This document shows positions 9,117 to 17,345 of a DNA stretch of 64,000 nucleotides, one piece after another. The notes below the pieces were generated by a model, which saw nothing but the letters and a program-made list of their open reading frames with translations, was not told the DNA's origin and ran no database searches. How positions within the stretch are numbered: position 1 is the stretch's first letter; each line of letters opens with the position of its first letter. The position numbers and the translations under genes were made by a program. The stretch comes from Mesorhizobium ciceri biovar biserrulae WSM1271 (GTDB lineage Bacteria > Pseudomonadota > Alphaproteobacteria > Rhizobiales > Rhizobiaceae): contig NC_014923.1 in assembly GCF_000185905.1 (NCBI RefSeq), positions 5,851,501 to 5,915,500 of the forward strand. Direction: 5' to 3'.

Positions 9117-9767
9117 ACCAACAAGCCGAAGGCACCCCGACACCAAGCCTGAACGTGCTCCTTCTACGTTCCGGGCCGTCAACCCAGCGCAATCTGGTGG
9201 AAAGCTGGCCGCAAAAGAAGTGATAAGCATGACAAGTTAGTCGAACTACACCCACGTAGCCATGCCGGCGGTCTGCCGTTGCTGGGAAGGGCCGGCTCGG
9301 CCGCTGCGTATAGCGAGCCCTCATCAAAGCGATTCGAACAACTTTGAACGGGAGTTGGCAATGCGCCTGCCGCAAAAATGGGCTTAGAGCATCGCGCTTG
9401 CCGAGCGGCCTTGCGATGTGCGGAATCTGTCTCTCCAGGCTCCGCCTGCCGCGCTCGCCGCTCCATCGCATGTACCGACGACGATGGGAGAGCCTATGAG
9501 GTGCTAAGACTACGCTGCGTAGTGAGACTTCCGCACTACTTGAAAAGCGATCCTCGAGTTAACGATGGCCGAAATAGTCGCTGCCGTGAACATGAAGCAA
9601 CAACGACGCGCTCGACGATTTCGGGGCCTTGCGCTTCGTTTTCTATCCGTGGCAGACGCATTGGCAAGTTCCGCCGCCTCGACTACCTACAGCCACCAGC
9701 CCGCATAGCCGGACGCGAAATGGGCCTCAAACTTTAAGCTCTAAACGCGACTACGTCTGAGCGGCAT
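9117..9767. other. Degenerate DNA, no gene
   Basis: Only short overlapping frames without recognisable motifs. Confidence 0.35.
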
Positions 9768-9798
9768 GCCCGGCAGGAGACAGAGCTCGCTGCCGGGC
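9768..9798 (-). terminator. Strong hairpin downstream of a minus-strand NifA-type promoter
   Basis: GCCCGGCAG (9768-9776) pairs perfectly with CTGCCGGGC (9790-9798) around a 13-nt loop. On the minus strand it lies about 100 nt after the likely start from the promoter at 9881-9896. No T-run follows, so it could be an RNA structure rather than an intrinsic terminator. Confidence 0.4.
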
Positions 9799-9880
9799 CG
9801 GGTACGCCCTGGGAGGTGGCGTAAGTCCGCGACCTTCGTGGCGGGGGGGAACCACCCAGTCCGCTCGTTTTGCTGAGCGA

Positions 9881-9956
9881 GCATGTATCGTGCCAAGGCA
9901 AAAAGCGTTCTAAAATACCGGTCGCGGCAGCTTTTTTCTCTGTTGCGCATTCGACA
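9881..9956 (-). promoter_or_regulatory. NifA activator site and sigma-54 promoter, leftward, without a downstream gene
   Basis: On the minus strand TTGGCACGATACATGC (9896 down to 9881) has correct GG-N10-GC spacing, and TGT-N10-ACA lies 45 nt upstream at 9941-9956. No credible protein frame follows. A short structured transcript ending at the 9768-9798 hairpin, or a promoter orphaned by rearrangement, are the two readings. Confidence 0.6.
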
Positions 9957-10120
9957 TTGTCACCTATGGAACGTTTTCAAACGTGCCTCTCGGCATCGGC
10001 TGACGCCTCGACCAGAGCGCACCTAAGGCCTTGCCCCGCCAAGTCGACCGGGCGAACTGGGGTGACCGGTTCTAGCTCCGAACTGTTCGCCGGCTGATGT
10101 ACAGGGCGGACCGTCCCTTC
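9957..10120. other. Spacer before the fseA-like gene
   Basis: No gene seen. Confidence 0.3.
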
Positions 10121-10928
10121 TCAAAGAAGGAAATCCCTGTACCCTCCATGCATGAGGGCGCGGCCACGAGAGACAGCGCGGCGAATGCGATCGCGCAGAT
10201 GATCGCGAGGATCCCTCCAGTCGGCATGGACGCGCTGTTGACCAATCAGCGCTTCGGCGAGCTCGCGATGTGACGCCCCAGCAAGCGAGCCGTCGAGCGC
10301 CCGAAGAACGAAGGTCAAACGGGGACCCCGTTTTTCTGGCGGGAATAAGCGGGCAGGAAGCTGTTGGCCCACATTTAGACGATTGAGGGACTCGATCGCC
10401 CTAAGACGGTGCTTCGAAAGGGTCTCGGGCCAGATGGCCTCGGTACGGAGGCAAACGGGGTGCAAGATATCCGCGCCAGAGACGGCGAGTTGGAGCGTAT
10501 GCTCGGTATCCCGAAGAAGAACATGCTGGCCCTTGTCGGGGGCTAGCAGGACCGTCGAACGGCACGGCAATGCCGAGAGCTCGAACGGCGCTGTGCCCGA
10601 CCACGCGGACAGCTGTTCTGCAATGACCGGCAGCACATGAGCGCACCATAGCGGAGACCAGAATACGACCGAATTGCGCCCATGAGACTCGGCGAAACAG
10701 AACACCCCAGCGTGACAGTTCGCCGGCCACCGTGACCACATTGAGAAAAGGTCGGTACGACAAAGTATTGGCCTGCTGGCTTGCAGTGGTCACATCAGGC
10801 TGGAATGCTGGATTCCGGCGTAAGAACTCCCAGGCCCATTCGCGCGGCGTCAGAGCTGAGGTGTAATCATAAGATCTTTCGTCGCGCCAATCAGCCTCAT
10901 CGGCGCCATTCACGAGAACTGCAGGCAT
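10121..10928 (-). CDS. fseA: FseA-like DUF6499-DUF2285 transfer activator needing a +1 frameshift
   Basis: The first frame starts at ATG 10928 with AGGGGAG 8 nt upstream. It encodes a DUF6499-type domain (DWRDERSYDYTSALTPREWA, then WEFLRRNPAF) and reads to WGVLF. At 10691-10700 the minus strand reads CTG TTT C GCC. Moving +1 from UUU to UUC continues as FAESHGRNSVVFW into a full DUF2285 domain (QHVLLRDTEHTLQLAVSGAD; ARLFPPE; FVLRALDGSLAGASHRELA; DWRDPRDHLRDRIRRAV) ending at 10121, for 268 residues in total. Without the shift the product would run on out of phase to 10401 (175 residues). In ICEMlSymR7A the activator of island excision, FseA, is made by ribosomal frameshifting between msi172 and msi171, which carry equivalent domains. 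The frameshift is therefore more likely programmed than a mutation. Adjacent qseC/qseM/traR-like genes at 21-23 kb support the role. Confidence 0.75.
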
Positions 10929-11720
10929 CAGTTTGCTCCCCTGCCCGCCCCCAGACACGTCGAAACATCATGCCGGGTGGCAAAGCACCGGCGCAGGGGC
11001 CACCAGACCTCGACGAATGCGTTTCGTCGAAGCTGTTGCGGCCGGCACCGTTCAGGGCCGAACACGCCGGCAAATAGCGGCGACATGACCGAACCAGCGC
11101 AGCCAGCACGGCCCGAGCGGGCCAAGTGAGTTGGCTCGCCGCCAGTGGCCGGTTCCTGCGCCGCATTCCTGACGTTCCTTGAAGCCCGCGTGGCGCAGCG
11201 GTGGGTTTCTCGTTGATTGTGCGCAGGTCGTCGTAGCGCCAGCGATATAAGCGTAGCCATGGAGGTCTCCTGGGGGAAGTTCCCCGCCATTGGAGACCAA
11301 GTTTCAGGCTACGGCAGCCTGTATAGCTATACAGGTAAGCCGGGGGGTTCAGCGGACCGCAAAAGGACACCGGCGAGGGGCAATGGCTTTGAGGTGGTGC
11401 TCACGCCGAGCTTTTGCGAGCGGCGTGCACGTGGAGCGCGGCGGCCGGGATAAGCGTTATGGCAGGGGCTTGACCAACCATCAGATCGGCCAAACGGAGC
11501 CCTATCCGACTTTTGCCGCTCCGGTGTCTAGACGCTTCGGTCGCTCAAGTGGCCATCGACTGGGGGTGTCGTCGGCCAATTGGATCCGCAAGCATTTAAG
11601 CGTTCTGGCGAAGATGTTGCGGTCCAGCCAAGGTGTGTGAGGTTCACAGCTTGAGTTCTGACTGTGCCGCGGAACTCACCGTTGGAGCTTGATCCGCGCT
11701 CGTTGTGGGATTCTCGACGA
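10929..11720. other. Duplicated spacer upstream of the fseA-like gene
   Basis: This block is similar to 16304-17116. On the minus strand an AGGAGACCTCC sequence precedes ATG at about 11262, but the frame it opens (MATLISLALRRPAHN...) is not conserved between the two copies and matches nothing I know. An imperfect palindrome GGGGAAcTTCCCC lies just upstream of that ribosome binding site. In the corresponding position ICEMlSymR7A has traI2; no LuxI motif is visible here. Confidence 0.35.
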
Positions 11721-11796
11721 TGTCGAACATGCGACACAGCCCTACTAGACTCATCGCATTGTTTTTGAACGATCTCACAGTTGGCACGGCAAATGC
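11721..11796 (+). promoter_or_regulatory. NifA activator site and sigma-54 promoter of the truncated peptidase unit
   Basis: TGT-N10-ACA at 11721-11736 and TTGGCACGGCAAATGC at 11781-11796 with GG-N10-GC. It has the same arrangement and sequence surroundings as 17117-17192. Confidence 0.75.
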
Positions 11797-11846
11797 GGTC
11801 CTGTGCGCAAGAGCACTCTGGCCAGCCAACTGAGAAGAACCTTCTG

Positions 11847-11954
11847 ATGATCAAGCTTGTCGAAAATGCGGACGCCCCGGCCAGCACTGAGCATTCCCGA
11901 GCGGACCGAAACCGTTGCGCTTGCGCTTTCACTCGTCCGGTTATCGGGACATGA
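11847..11954 (+). CDS. 35-residue peptide gene overlapping a peptidase start (copy A)
   Basis: ATG at 11847 with AGAAG 9 nt upstream gives a 35-residue peptide that ends in a TGA sharing ATGA with the next gene start at 11951. It aligns with the 33-residue peptide at 17244: MI-x-x-x-E-x-ADA-x-A, then SRAD in the middle and a C-terminal part with F-x-x-PV/QV. This copy has two cysteines (CACAF) that the other lacks. Conservation in both duplicates of length, start, overlap and the SRAD block argues that the peptide is real rather than a chance frame. The role is unknown; a leader that couples translation or a precursor peptide processed by the neighbouring peptidase are both possible. Confidence 0.5.
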   Translation: MIKLVENADAPASTEHSRADRNRCACAFTRPVIGT

Positions 11955-12081
11955 CCGAGTTCGATTTCCGCCCAACCCTGAACGCACCCGACGATAACCC
12001 CCATCTTTGGCTTGAAGACGTAGACGGCGAACGGGCACTTGAGTGGACAGAAGGCCAGTCAGCAAAGACCCTGAAGTGCTT
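11951..12081 (+). pseudogene. Prolyl oligopeptidase, truncated N-terminus
   Basis: Begins MTEFDFRPTLNAPDD and continues NPHLWLEDVDGERALEW up to SAKTLK, matching the first 40 or so residues of the intact gene at 17342. It then runs into a piece of methionine synthase in another frame. Only the 5' end of the gene survives. Confidence 0.8.
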
Positions 12082-12215
12082 GCGGCGCTCGCCACGACCG
12101 AGCGCGAGCGCATTCTGGTCCTCGATGGCGCCATGGGCACGCAGATCCAGGGCCTGCGTTTCGACGAGGAGCATTTTCGCCGCGAGGCTTTCGCCGGCTG
12201 TGCCTGTCACGCCCA
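12064..12215 (+). pseudogene. metH: Fragment of cobalamin-dependent methionine synthase (MetH N-terminus)
   Basis: In the frame starting upstream at 12043, codons from about 12064 read KDPEVLAALATTERERI, LVLDGAMGTQIQGL and FDEEHFRREAFAGCACH, the N-terminal homocysteine-binding barrel of MetH. About 50 residues remain and the junction with the peptidase fragment lies at 12064-12081. It is a chimera created by recombination and is not functional. Confidence 0.75.
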
Positions 12216-12848
12216 ATCGTCGACTTCGAACGCTGGCTTGGGCCTATTTTCAACTATGTGCCGATGACGAGGCGGCGGAATAGCCGTGGCAAGCTCTATT
12301 GTCTCTTCGCTTTAAAAGTTCTGAACCGGCGGGCGAGGTCGAGATCCGCCTCGGCGCAGCCCGCCTGCCCGGTTGCCGCGCTCGAGAGCTGGATCCGGTT
12401 TTTTGGCTGCATCACCAGAGACCGCTCTCCGGCGCATTTTCAAGGACAACAAGACCGCCTATTCGAACGGCTCTCCGCATATCGCCTGCCTGTTCAAGTG
12501 GGCGGCGCTTGCCGCCGGTCGCGTCAGGGACCTCCCCTGGCCGTTCGACGCGTCTGCGACGTCGAACCCAGCGCCAGAAAAAGGCCGGCTGAGGAAGCTA
12601 AGCCGGGGAGACGCCGCTCAAAGCATGAGATCAACATCCGGAGGCCTGTTTCGCTCGGAATTCTTGAGAACAGGTCGGGGCCAACTGGGGCTGGATGCGG
12701 CCAGGCAGCAAGCGCTACAGATCGCTCAGGAAAATCCATGCTTGGCAATCGCTCGTCTCGCCTCACTCGGGTCGGTGTTATCGCTGACGACGGCGGTCCA
12801 CTTTCACAATCCGGCGCGCACAGATTGGCACTGTCCGCTGCACGACAA
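12216..12848. other. Unrecognised decayed sequence
   Basis: Plus-strand frames contain readable stretches such as FNYVPM and SNGSPHIACLFKWAALAAG, but no family was recognised and frames do not connect. Confidence 0.3.
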
Positions 12849-12923
12849 TGTTGGAGATGCGACAAAGCCGGTTGGACCGATTGCTTTGGTTTTAAGTGTT
12901 TCTTTCATTGGCACACCTTTTGC
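12849..12923 (+). promoter_or_regulatory. NifA activator site and sigma-54 promoter of the DPP-IV-like gene
   Basis: TGT-N10-ACA at 12849-12864 and TTGGCACACCTTTTGC at 12908-12923 with GG-N10-GC spacing, about 240 nt before the peptidase start. The leader in between contains a possible 40-codon frame (ATG at about 12989) without a clear ribosome binding site. Confidence 0.7.
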
Positions 12924-13163
12924 GCCGCACCTCGGTGTCAATGATGTTCGTGCAGCGAAAGTGGAGAGGTTTTTCCTTTGTCTAGGCTATGCCCAGACCA
13001 CCAGATGCAGAAAAGGAAGAGGCCAGTAGCCGAGGCGTAGTCTCGTCACGGGTGCATAGGCGCATTTCTGCTTCATCCGCACACACGTCCTCAGACTTGG
13101 CGCTGCCGTAGACTGGCGGTGACAGCCACATCCAAAATACGAATTCCGAAAACCGAAGAGTAA

Positions 13164-15491
13164 ATGGAAATGCACAGAACCCGCGCTTTGACGGTCGCGC
13201 CATCAATTCAGGGTGCGTCGGAATGGGCAACCGCTGAGGCGCTGGCTGTAGGTTCAAATGGTGGACATCCGCAGCTAGCGCCGGCCGATTTCGAGCGCGC
13301 ACTTACCATCAACGATTCATATGGCGGGCTCACCGTCAATGTCCCGGAGGTGCCTTTCTGGCCGAATGGAGCCGACGCGTTCGTCTACCGCCGGACTAGC
13401 CATGGCGAGCGCCAGTTCATGCTGGTCGATGTTGCCACGGGCATGCAGCGGCCAGCCTTCGATCAGTCTCGTCTGGCGGCGGCATTAAACAGGGCGAGCC
13501 ATAACCTGTACCACGCCGACCATCTTCCGTTCGACCATTTCGAACTGAGCGACGATGGTCGCAGGCTCGGCTTCCAGATTGAAGACATCCGGTGGAGCTG
13601 CGATCTTGCAAGCTATGAGTGTACCAACACCACATTCGATTCGGACAACCGGGAGCTTTGGCCGCTCGGCCACAACTACGTGCCGGTGCAGAACAACCCC
13701 GACAGTAGCAGGTTGTCGCCCGACGGAAAATGGATCGTCTACATCAAACACTGTAATGTTTTCCTGCGCAGCGAGGACGGATTGCGGGATGTCCCTCTGA
13801 GCCGAGACGGAGCCGAAGACAATTGCTACGTCGTTTCGACGCTAAGCTGGTCGCCGGACTCGCGCCACCTCGCTGCTTACCGTGTTCGCCCCGGCTACAA
13901 GCGGGAGGTCCCCTACCTCAATTCCTCGACGGACCAGTTGGGGCGCGAATATTCAACAAGGCCCTATCGCAAGCCGGGCGATGTCCTTCCGCTGCCGCAG
14001 CCGGTCTTGTTTGACATTGCCGACGGGCGCCAGATCGTGATTGACAATGCCCTATTCTCGAACGTCTTCGAACTTTCCCCTCCCCAGTGGTGGGCGGACG
14101 GTCGCGGCTTCACTTTCGAATATAACCAGCGCGGGCATCAGCTCTATCGCCTGGTCGAGGTAGACGCCGCCACGGGCCGCGCTCGCTCCCTGATCGAGGA
14201 GACCAGTGAGACATTCGTTGATTATCCGCCGCTGGGAGCGAGCCAGGAGGGTACCGGAAAAATCTTCCGTTACGATGTCGATGACGGGAAGGAGATCATC
14301 TGGGCATCCGAGCGCGACGGGTACGAGCATCTGTATCTTTTCAACGGCCGGACAGGCGCGCTCGAAAACCAGATCACCCGAGGTGAGTGGGTCGTCCGGA
14401 GGGTCGATTATATTGATCCGATCAAGCGACAGATCTGGTTCGAAGCGAGCGGGATGAACTCGGAGGAGGACCCCTATTTCGTTCATGCTTACAGCATCGG
14501 CTTCGATGGCAAGGGGCTGACTGCACTGACGCCCGATCCAGCCAACCACCATATCGAGTTCTCGCCCGACGGGCGCTATTATGTCGATCTCTGGTCACGC
14601 ATCGATCTGCCTCCGCGCATGGCACTTTACCGCGCCAGCGACAATGCCAAGCTCAAGGAGATCGAGACCGCCGACGTTTCCGAGCTCGTCGCCGCCGGTT
14701 GGCAGCCGCCGCTCAGTTTCCATTCCAAGGGGCGCGACGGCAAGACCGATGTCTGGGGCGTGATCCACCTGCCAGCCGACTTCGACCCGAGCAAGAAGTA
14801 CCCGGTGGTGGAGAATATCTATGCCGGGCCCCACGGCTCCTTCGTCCCGAAATCCTTCTCGGGGTGGACGGAGCCGCTCACGCAGCTTGGCTTCGTCGTT
14901 GCTCAGATCGATGGCATGGGTACCAACAACCGCTCGCGCGCCTTCCATGATGTTGCCTGGAAAAATCTGAAGGACGCAGGATTTCCCGATCGCATTCTGT
15001 GGCACAAGGCCGCGGCCGCACGATATCCGTGGTATGACACATCCAACGTCGGAATTTTTGGCGCGTCCGCCGGTGGCCAGAGCGCGGTCAGCGCACTGCT
15101 CTTTCATGCCGATTTCTACAAGGTCGCAGTTGCTGAAAACGGCTGCTACGACAACCGGATAGACAAGATCTGCTGGAACGAACTGTGGATGGGATGGCCG
15201 GTCGGGATTGAATATTCCCAATCCTCCGCCGTTGACAATGCTTACAGGCTAGAGGGCAGGCTGATGATCGCGGTCGGCGAAATGGATGATAATGTCGATC
15301 CGTTTTCCTCGTTCCAGCTTGCCGATCGGCTCGTCAAGGCAGGAAAAGATTTCGAAATGGTCTATGTGCCTGGTGCCGATCACTATACGCTAGGCATCTA
15401 CACCGAGCACAAACTCCTGGACTTCTTCGTTCGGAACATTCTAGGTCAGACCCCGCCCAACTGGAACGACTTGTTTGATCTAGAAGAATGA
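13164..15491 (+). CDS. Dipeptidyl peptidase IV-type serine peptidase (family S9)
   Basis: 775 residues. The first two thirds form a beta-propeller typical of DPP-IV (repeated LSPDGKWIVY, LSWSPDSRHLAAYR, FSPDGRYYVD-like blades), and the last 250 residues an alpha/beta-hydrolase. The catalytic triad is visible: Ser635 in GASAGG (the usual form is GWSYGG), Asp708 in GEMDDNVDP and His740 in GADHYT. DPP-IV enzymes remove dipeptides after proline or alanine from the N-terminus of peptides. No clear signal peptide is seen, so it may work in the cytoplasm on imported peptides. A NifA/sigma-54 promoter lies upstream, which points to expression during nitrogen fixation. It sits next to a prolyl oligopeptidase under a promoter of the same type. 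Confidence 0.85.
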   Translation: MEMHRTRALTVAPSIQGASEWATAEALAVGSNGGHPQLAPADFERALTINDSYGGLTVNVPEVPFWPNGADAFVYRRTSHGERQFMLVDVATGMQRPAFDQSRLAAALNRASHNLYHADHLPFDHFELSDDGRRLGFQIEDIRWSCDLASYECTNTTFDSDNRELWPLGHNYVPVQNNPDSSRLSPDGKWIVYIKHCNVFLRSEDGLRDVPLSRDGAEDNCYVVSTLSWSPDSRHLAAYRVRPGYKREVPYLNSSTDQLGREYSTRPYRKPGDVLPLPQPVLFDIADGRQIVIDNALFSNVFELSPPQWWADGRGFTFEYNQRGHQLYRLVEVDAATGRARSLIEETSETFVDYPPLGASQEGTGKIFRYDVDDGKEIIWASERDGYEHLYLFNGRTGALENQITRGEWVVRRVDYIDPIKRQIWFEASGMNSEEDPYFVHAYSIGFDGKGLTALTPDPANHHIEFSPDGRYYVDLWSRIDLPPRMALYRASDNAKLKEIETADVSELVAAGWQPPLSFHSKGRDGKTDVWGVIHLPADFDPSKKYPVVENIYAGPHGSFVPKSFSGWTEPLTQLGFVVAQIDGMGTNNRSRAFHDVAWKNLKDAGFPDRILWHKAAAARYPWYDTSNVGIFGASAGGQSAVSALLFHADFYKVAVAENGCYDNRIDKICWNELWMGWPVGIEYSQSSAVDNAYRLEGRLMIAVGEMDDNVDPFSSFQLADRLVKAGKDFEMVYVPGADHYTLGIYTEHKLLDFFVRNILGQTPPNWNDLFDLEE

Positions 15492-15764
15492 CTCAGCTAG
15501 GGATGCCGCGCCATCCGACTAACGTCCCGCGACGTCATCTTTAATGCCCCTTTTGACTGTCCACGGGATCTTTGTGGCTGGCGCTGCACCGGTGACCGAG
15601 ACCAAATGCCGAAGAAAGGCGGGTCCCTTCTCACGAGGCCCGCCCGGAGGCGCATGCATCGTAAGAGCCGTCCGAAGTTCCCACATCCGCCACAGCTGAT
15701 TTTTTTATGCGATGCCCGCGCGGCGTTTTAATGAGCTCACAGGGGTCGACGCTGAATGCCTTCG
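15492..15764. other. Spacer after the peptidase gene
   Basis: No gene seen. It separates the peptidase from the second copy of the duplicated block. Confidence 0.35.
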
Positions 15765-16303
15765 CGAGCTGCAGTGCTTCAAAAGCCTCTCGGGCCAGAT
15801 CGCTTCGGTACGGAGGTTGACAGGCTTGCAGCATATCGGCGCCAGAGACGCCGAGCTGGGAGCATGCTCCCCTTTGTGAAGAAGAACATGCCGGCCCTTG
15901 TCGGGCGGCAGCAGGACCGTCGCACCGCAGGCAATGCGAGAGCTCGAACGGCGCTGTCACCAAGGATCTTGACATCTGCAATGACCGGCAGCGCATGGAG
16001 GCACCAGAGCGGAGACCAGAATACGACCGAATTTCGCCCAAAGGACTCGGCGAAATAAGACAGGCCAGCGCGACAGGTCGCCGGCCGACGCGACTACGTT
16101 GAGAAAGGGTTGGTGAGACCAGGTGGGTGGCCTACTGGGTTGCAGCGGTCACATCACGGTGGACTGCTGGTCGCGTACTAAAAACTCCTAAGCCCATTCA
16201 CGGCGTCAGACCAGCGGAGTAATCGTATGATCTTTCATCGCGCCACTCAGCCTCATCCGCGCCACTCAGCCTCGTCCGCGCCAGTCACGAGAAGTGCTGG
16301 CAT
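15765..16303 (-). pseudogene. Decayed second copy of the fseA-like gene
   Basis: Similar to the 5' part of the fseA-like gene at 10121-10928. The start ATG (16303) is kept, but in-frame stops, a duplicated stretch near the start and deletions destroy the frame. The 3' part of the DUF2285 domain is missing. The slippery TTT C GCC GAG sequence is still present, as in the intact copy. Confidence 0.7.
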
Positions 16304-17116
16304 GATTGTGCTCCCCTGCCCGCCCCCACGGATGTCGAAACATCATGCCAGCTGGCAAGGCACCGGCGCTGAGCGCACCAGACCTCGATAGAGGCATTTC
16401 GTCGAGCCGTGTGCCATCGGCACTGTCGAGAGTAGAAGGCGCGCGCAATACGCGTCCAGGCCGTCGCATCCGCATTGCGACAGCCACCTCGGCCTGTGCA
16501 GGCCAACGCAATTGATTTCAAGTCCGTGATCGGCTCGTGAGACCCGTGCCAGATTTTCCTTGAGGGGCAGTGGGCGCCGCGGTGGATTGCACGCTGGTTG
16601 TGGGCAAGTTGTCGTAGCGCGGCGCTATAAGGTCAGTGATCGGGAGGTCTCCTGGGGGAATTTTCTCCCATTGGGCTCTACCGCCCCTCCTGACCCGCGT
16701 ATCGCATATCGGACGGCGGCCCCGACATCACCCCAAGTTGCCATGGGGACCAGTCCACTGCGTTCGCCCGAACAGCTTGCTGGCTTGATCGACAGACTTC
16801 AAGAATCCAATGAAGGGGACCGTGCAGGCCAAGGTTGCGGCAGGCCTTGGGGCAACCCTCAGATTGCCCAAGCGGCGCCCCAGTTCCTTGCCTGGCTCCG
16901 GTTTTTGCCGCCGGCTAGACCCACAGGTGCAGCCGGTCTTAGTCGCTCACTCGTCCATCACATCATGGTGGCTGCCATTGACTCGCATGCGTGAAGCGTT
17001 CCGGAGCGAAGATGTCGGCGGCCAACCAAGTTCATCGCGAGCTGCACGGTGTCAGCTATAGGGCTTGAGGTTGTTCCGGTGATCACAGGGTGCACTCGTT
17101 GTCGCTTTCGCGACGA
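16304..17116. other. Duplicated spacer, copy B
   Basis: Similar to 10929-11720 in patches. A long plus-strand frame (16560-16994) shows no family motif and is not conserved in the other copy, so it is not called. Confidence 0.35.
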
Positions 17117-17192
17117 TGTTTGACATCTGACACAGCTCTGTCAGAGCGATCTCATTGTTCCGTAAGGGCTTCCGAGTTGGCACGAGAGCTGC
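17117..17192 (+). promoter_or_regulatory. NifA activator site and sigma-54 promoter of the prolyl oligopeptidase operon
   Basis: TGT-N10-ACA at 17117-17132 and TTGGCACGAGAGCTGC at 17177-17192 with GG-N10-GC. The short peptide start at 17244 lies about 40 nt after the predicted transcription start. Confidence 0.8.
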
Positions 17193-17243
17193 GGTCCTAT
17201 GTGCAAGAGCACTGCGACGCCACCGGTTGGGAAGAACTCATCC

Positions 17244-17345
17244 ATGATCACGGTTTTTGAACATGCGGACGCCGCCGCAAACATTGAGCCTTCTCGAGCG
17301 GACGAGAGCCCTTCCGCTTTCATTCCTCAGGTCTTTCGGCCATGA
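17244..17345 (+). CDS. 33-residue peptide gene translationally coupled to prolyl oligopeptidase
   Basis: ATG at 17244 preceded by GGGAAG, first gene after the NifA-type promoter. The peptide begins MITVFEHADAAANIE, continues PSRADESPSAF and ends PQVFRP; its TGA overlaps the ATG of the peptidase (ATGA at 17342-17345). The peptidase itself lacks a good ribosome binding site, so its translation probably depends on reading this frame. A 35-residue homologue sits at the same place in the duplicate at 11847. Proline near the C-terminus (IPQVFRP) would make it a plausible substrate for the co-expressed enzyme, but that is inference. It could equally be only a coupling leader. Confidence 0.55.
   Translation: MITVFEHADAAANIEPSRADESPSAFIPQVFRP

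Larger units (their letters stand above)
10390..12078. repeat. Segmental duplication, copy A (fseA-like 5' part to peptidase 5' end)
   Basis: The order fseA-like gene, spacer, NifA site, sigma-54 promoter, short peptide, prolyl oligopeptidase start is repeated at 15765-17480. Identity is clearest in the fseA part, in the peptidase start (EFDFRPTLNAPDD and NPHLWLEDV shared) and around the promoter. Copy A breaks off inside the peptidase gene at about 12075. Confidence 0.75.

Noticed and set aside
9343-9370. GG-N10-GC spacing resembling a sigma-54 promoter
   Set aside because: The -24 part is TTGGCAA rather than TTGGCAC, no NifA site is nearby and no gene follows.
12825-12845. TTGGCAC sequence upstream of the DPP-IV-like gene
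   Set aside because: The GC lies 11 instead of 10 nt after GG; the promoter at 12908 fits properly.
14595-15221. 208-codon minus-strand frame
   Set aside because: Shadow of the DPP-IV-like gene.
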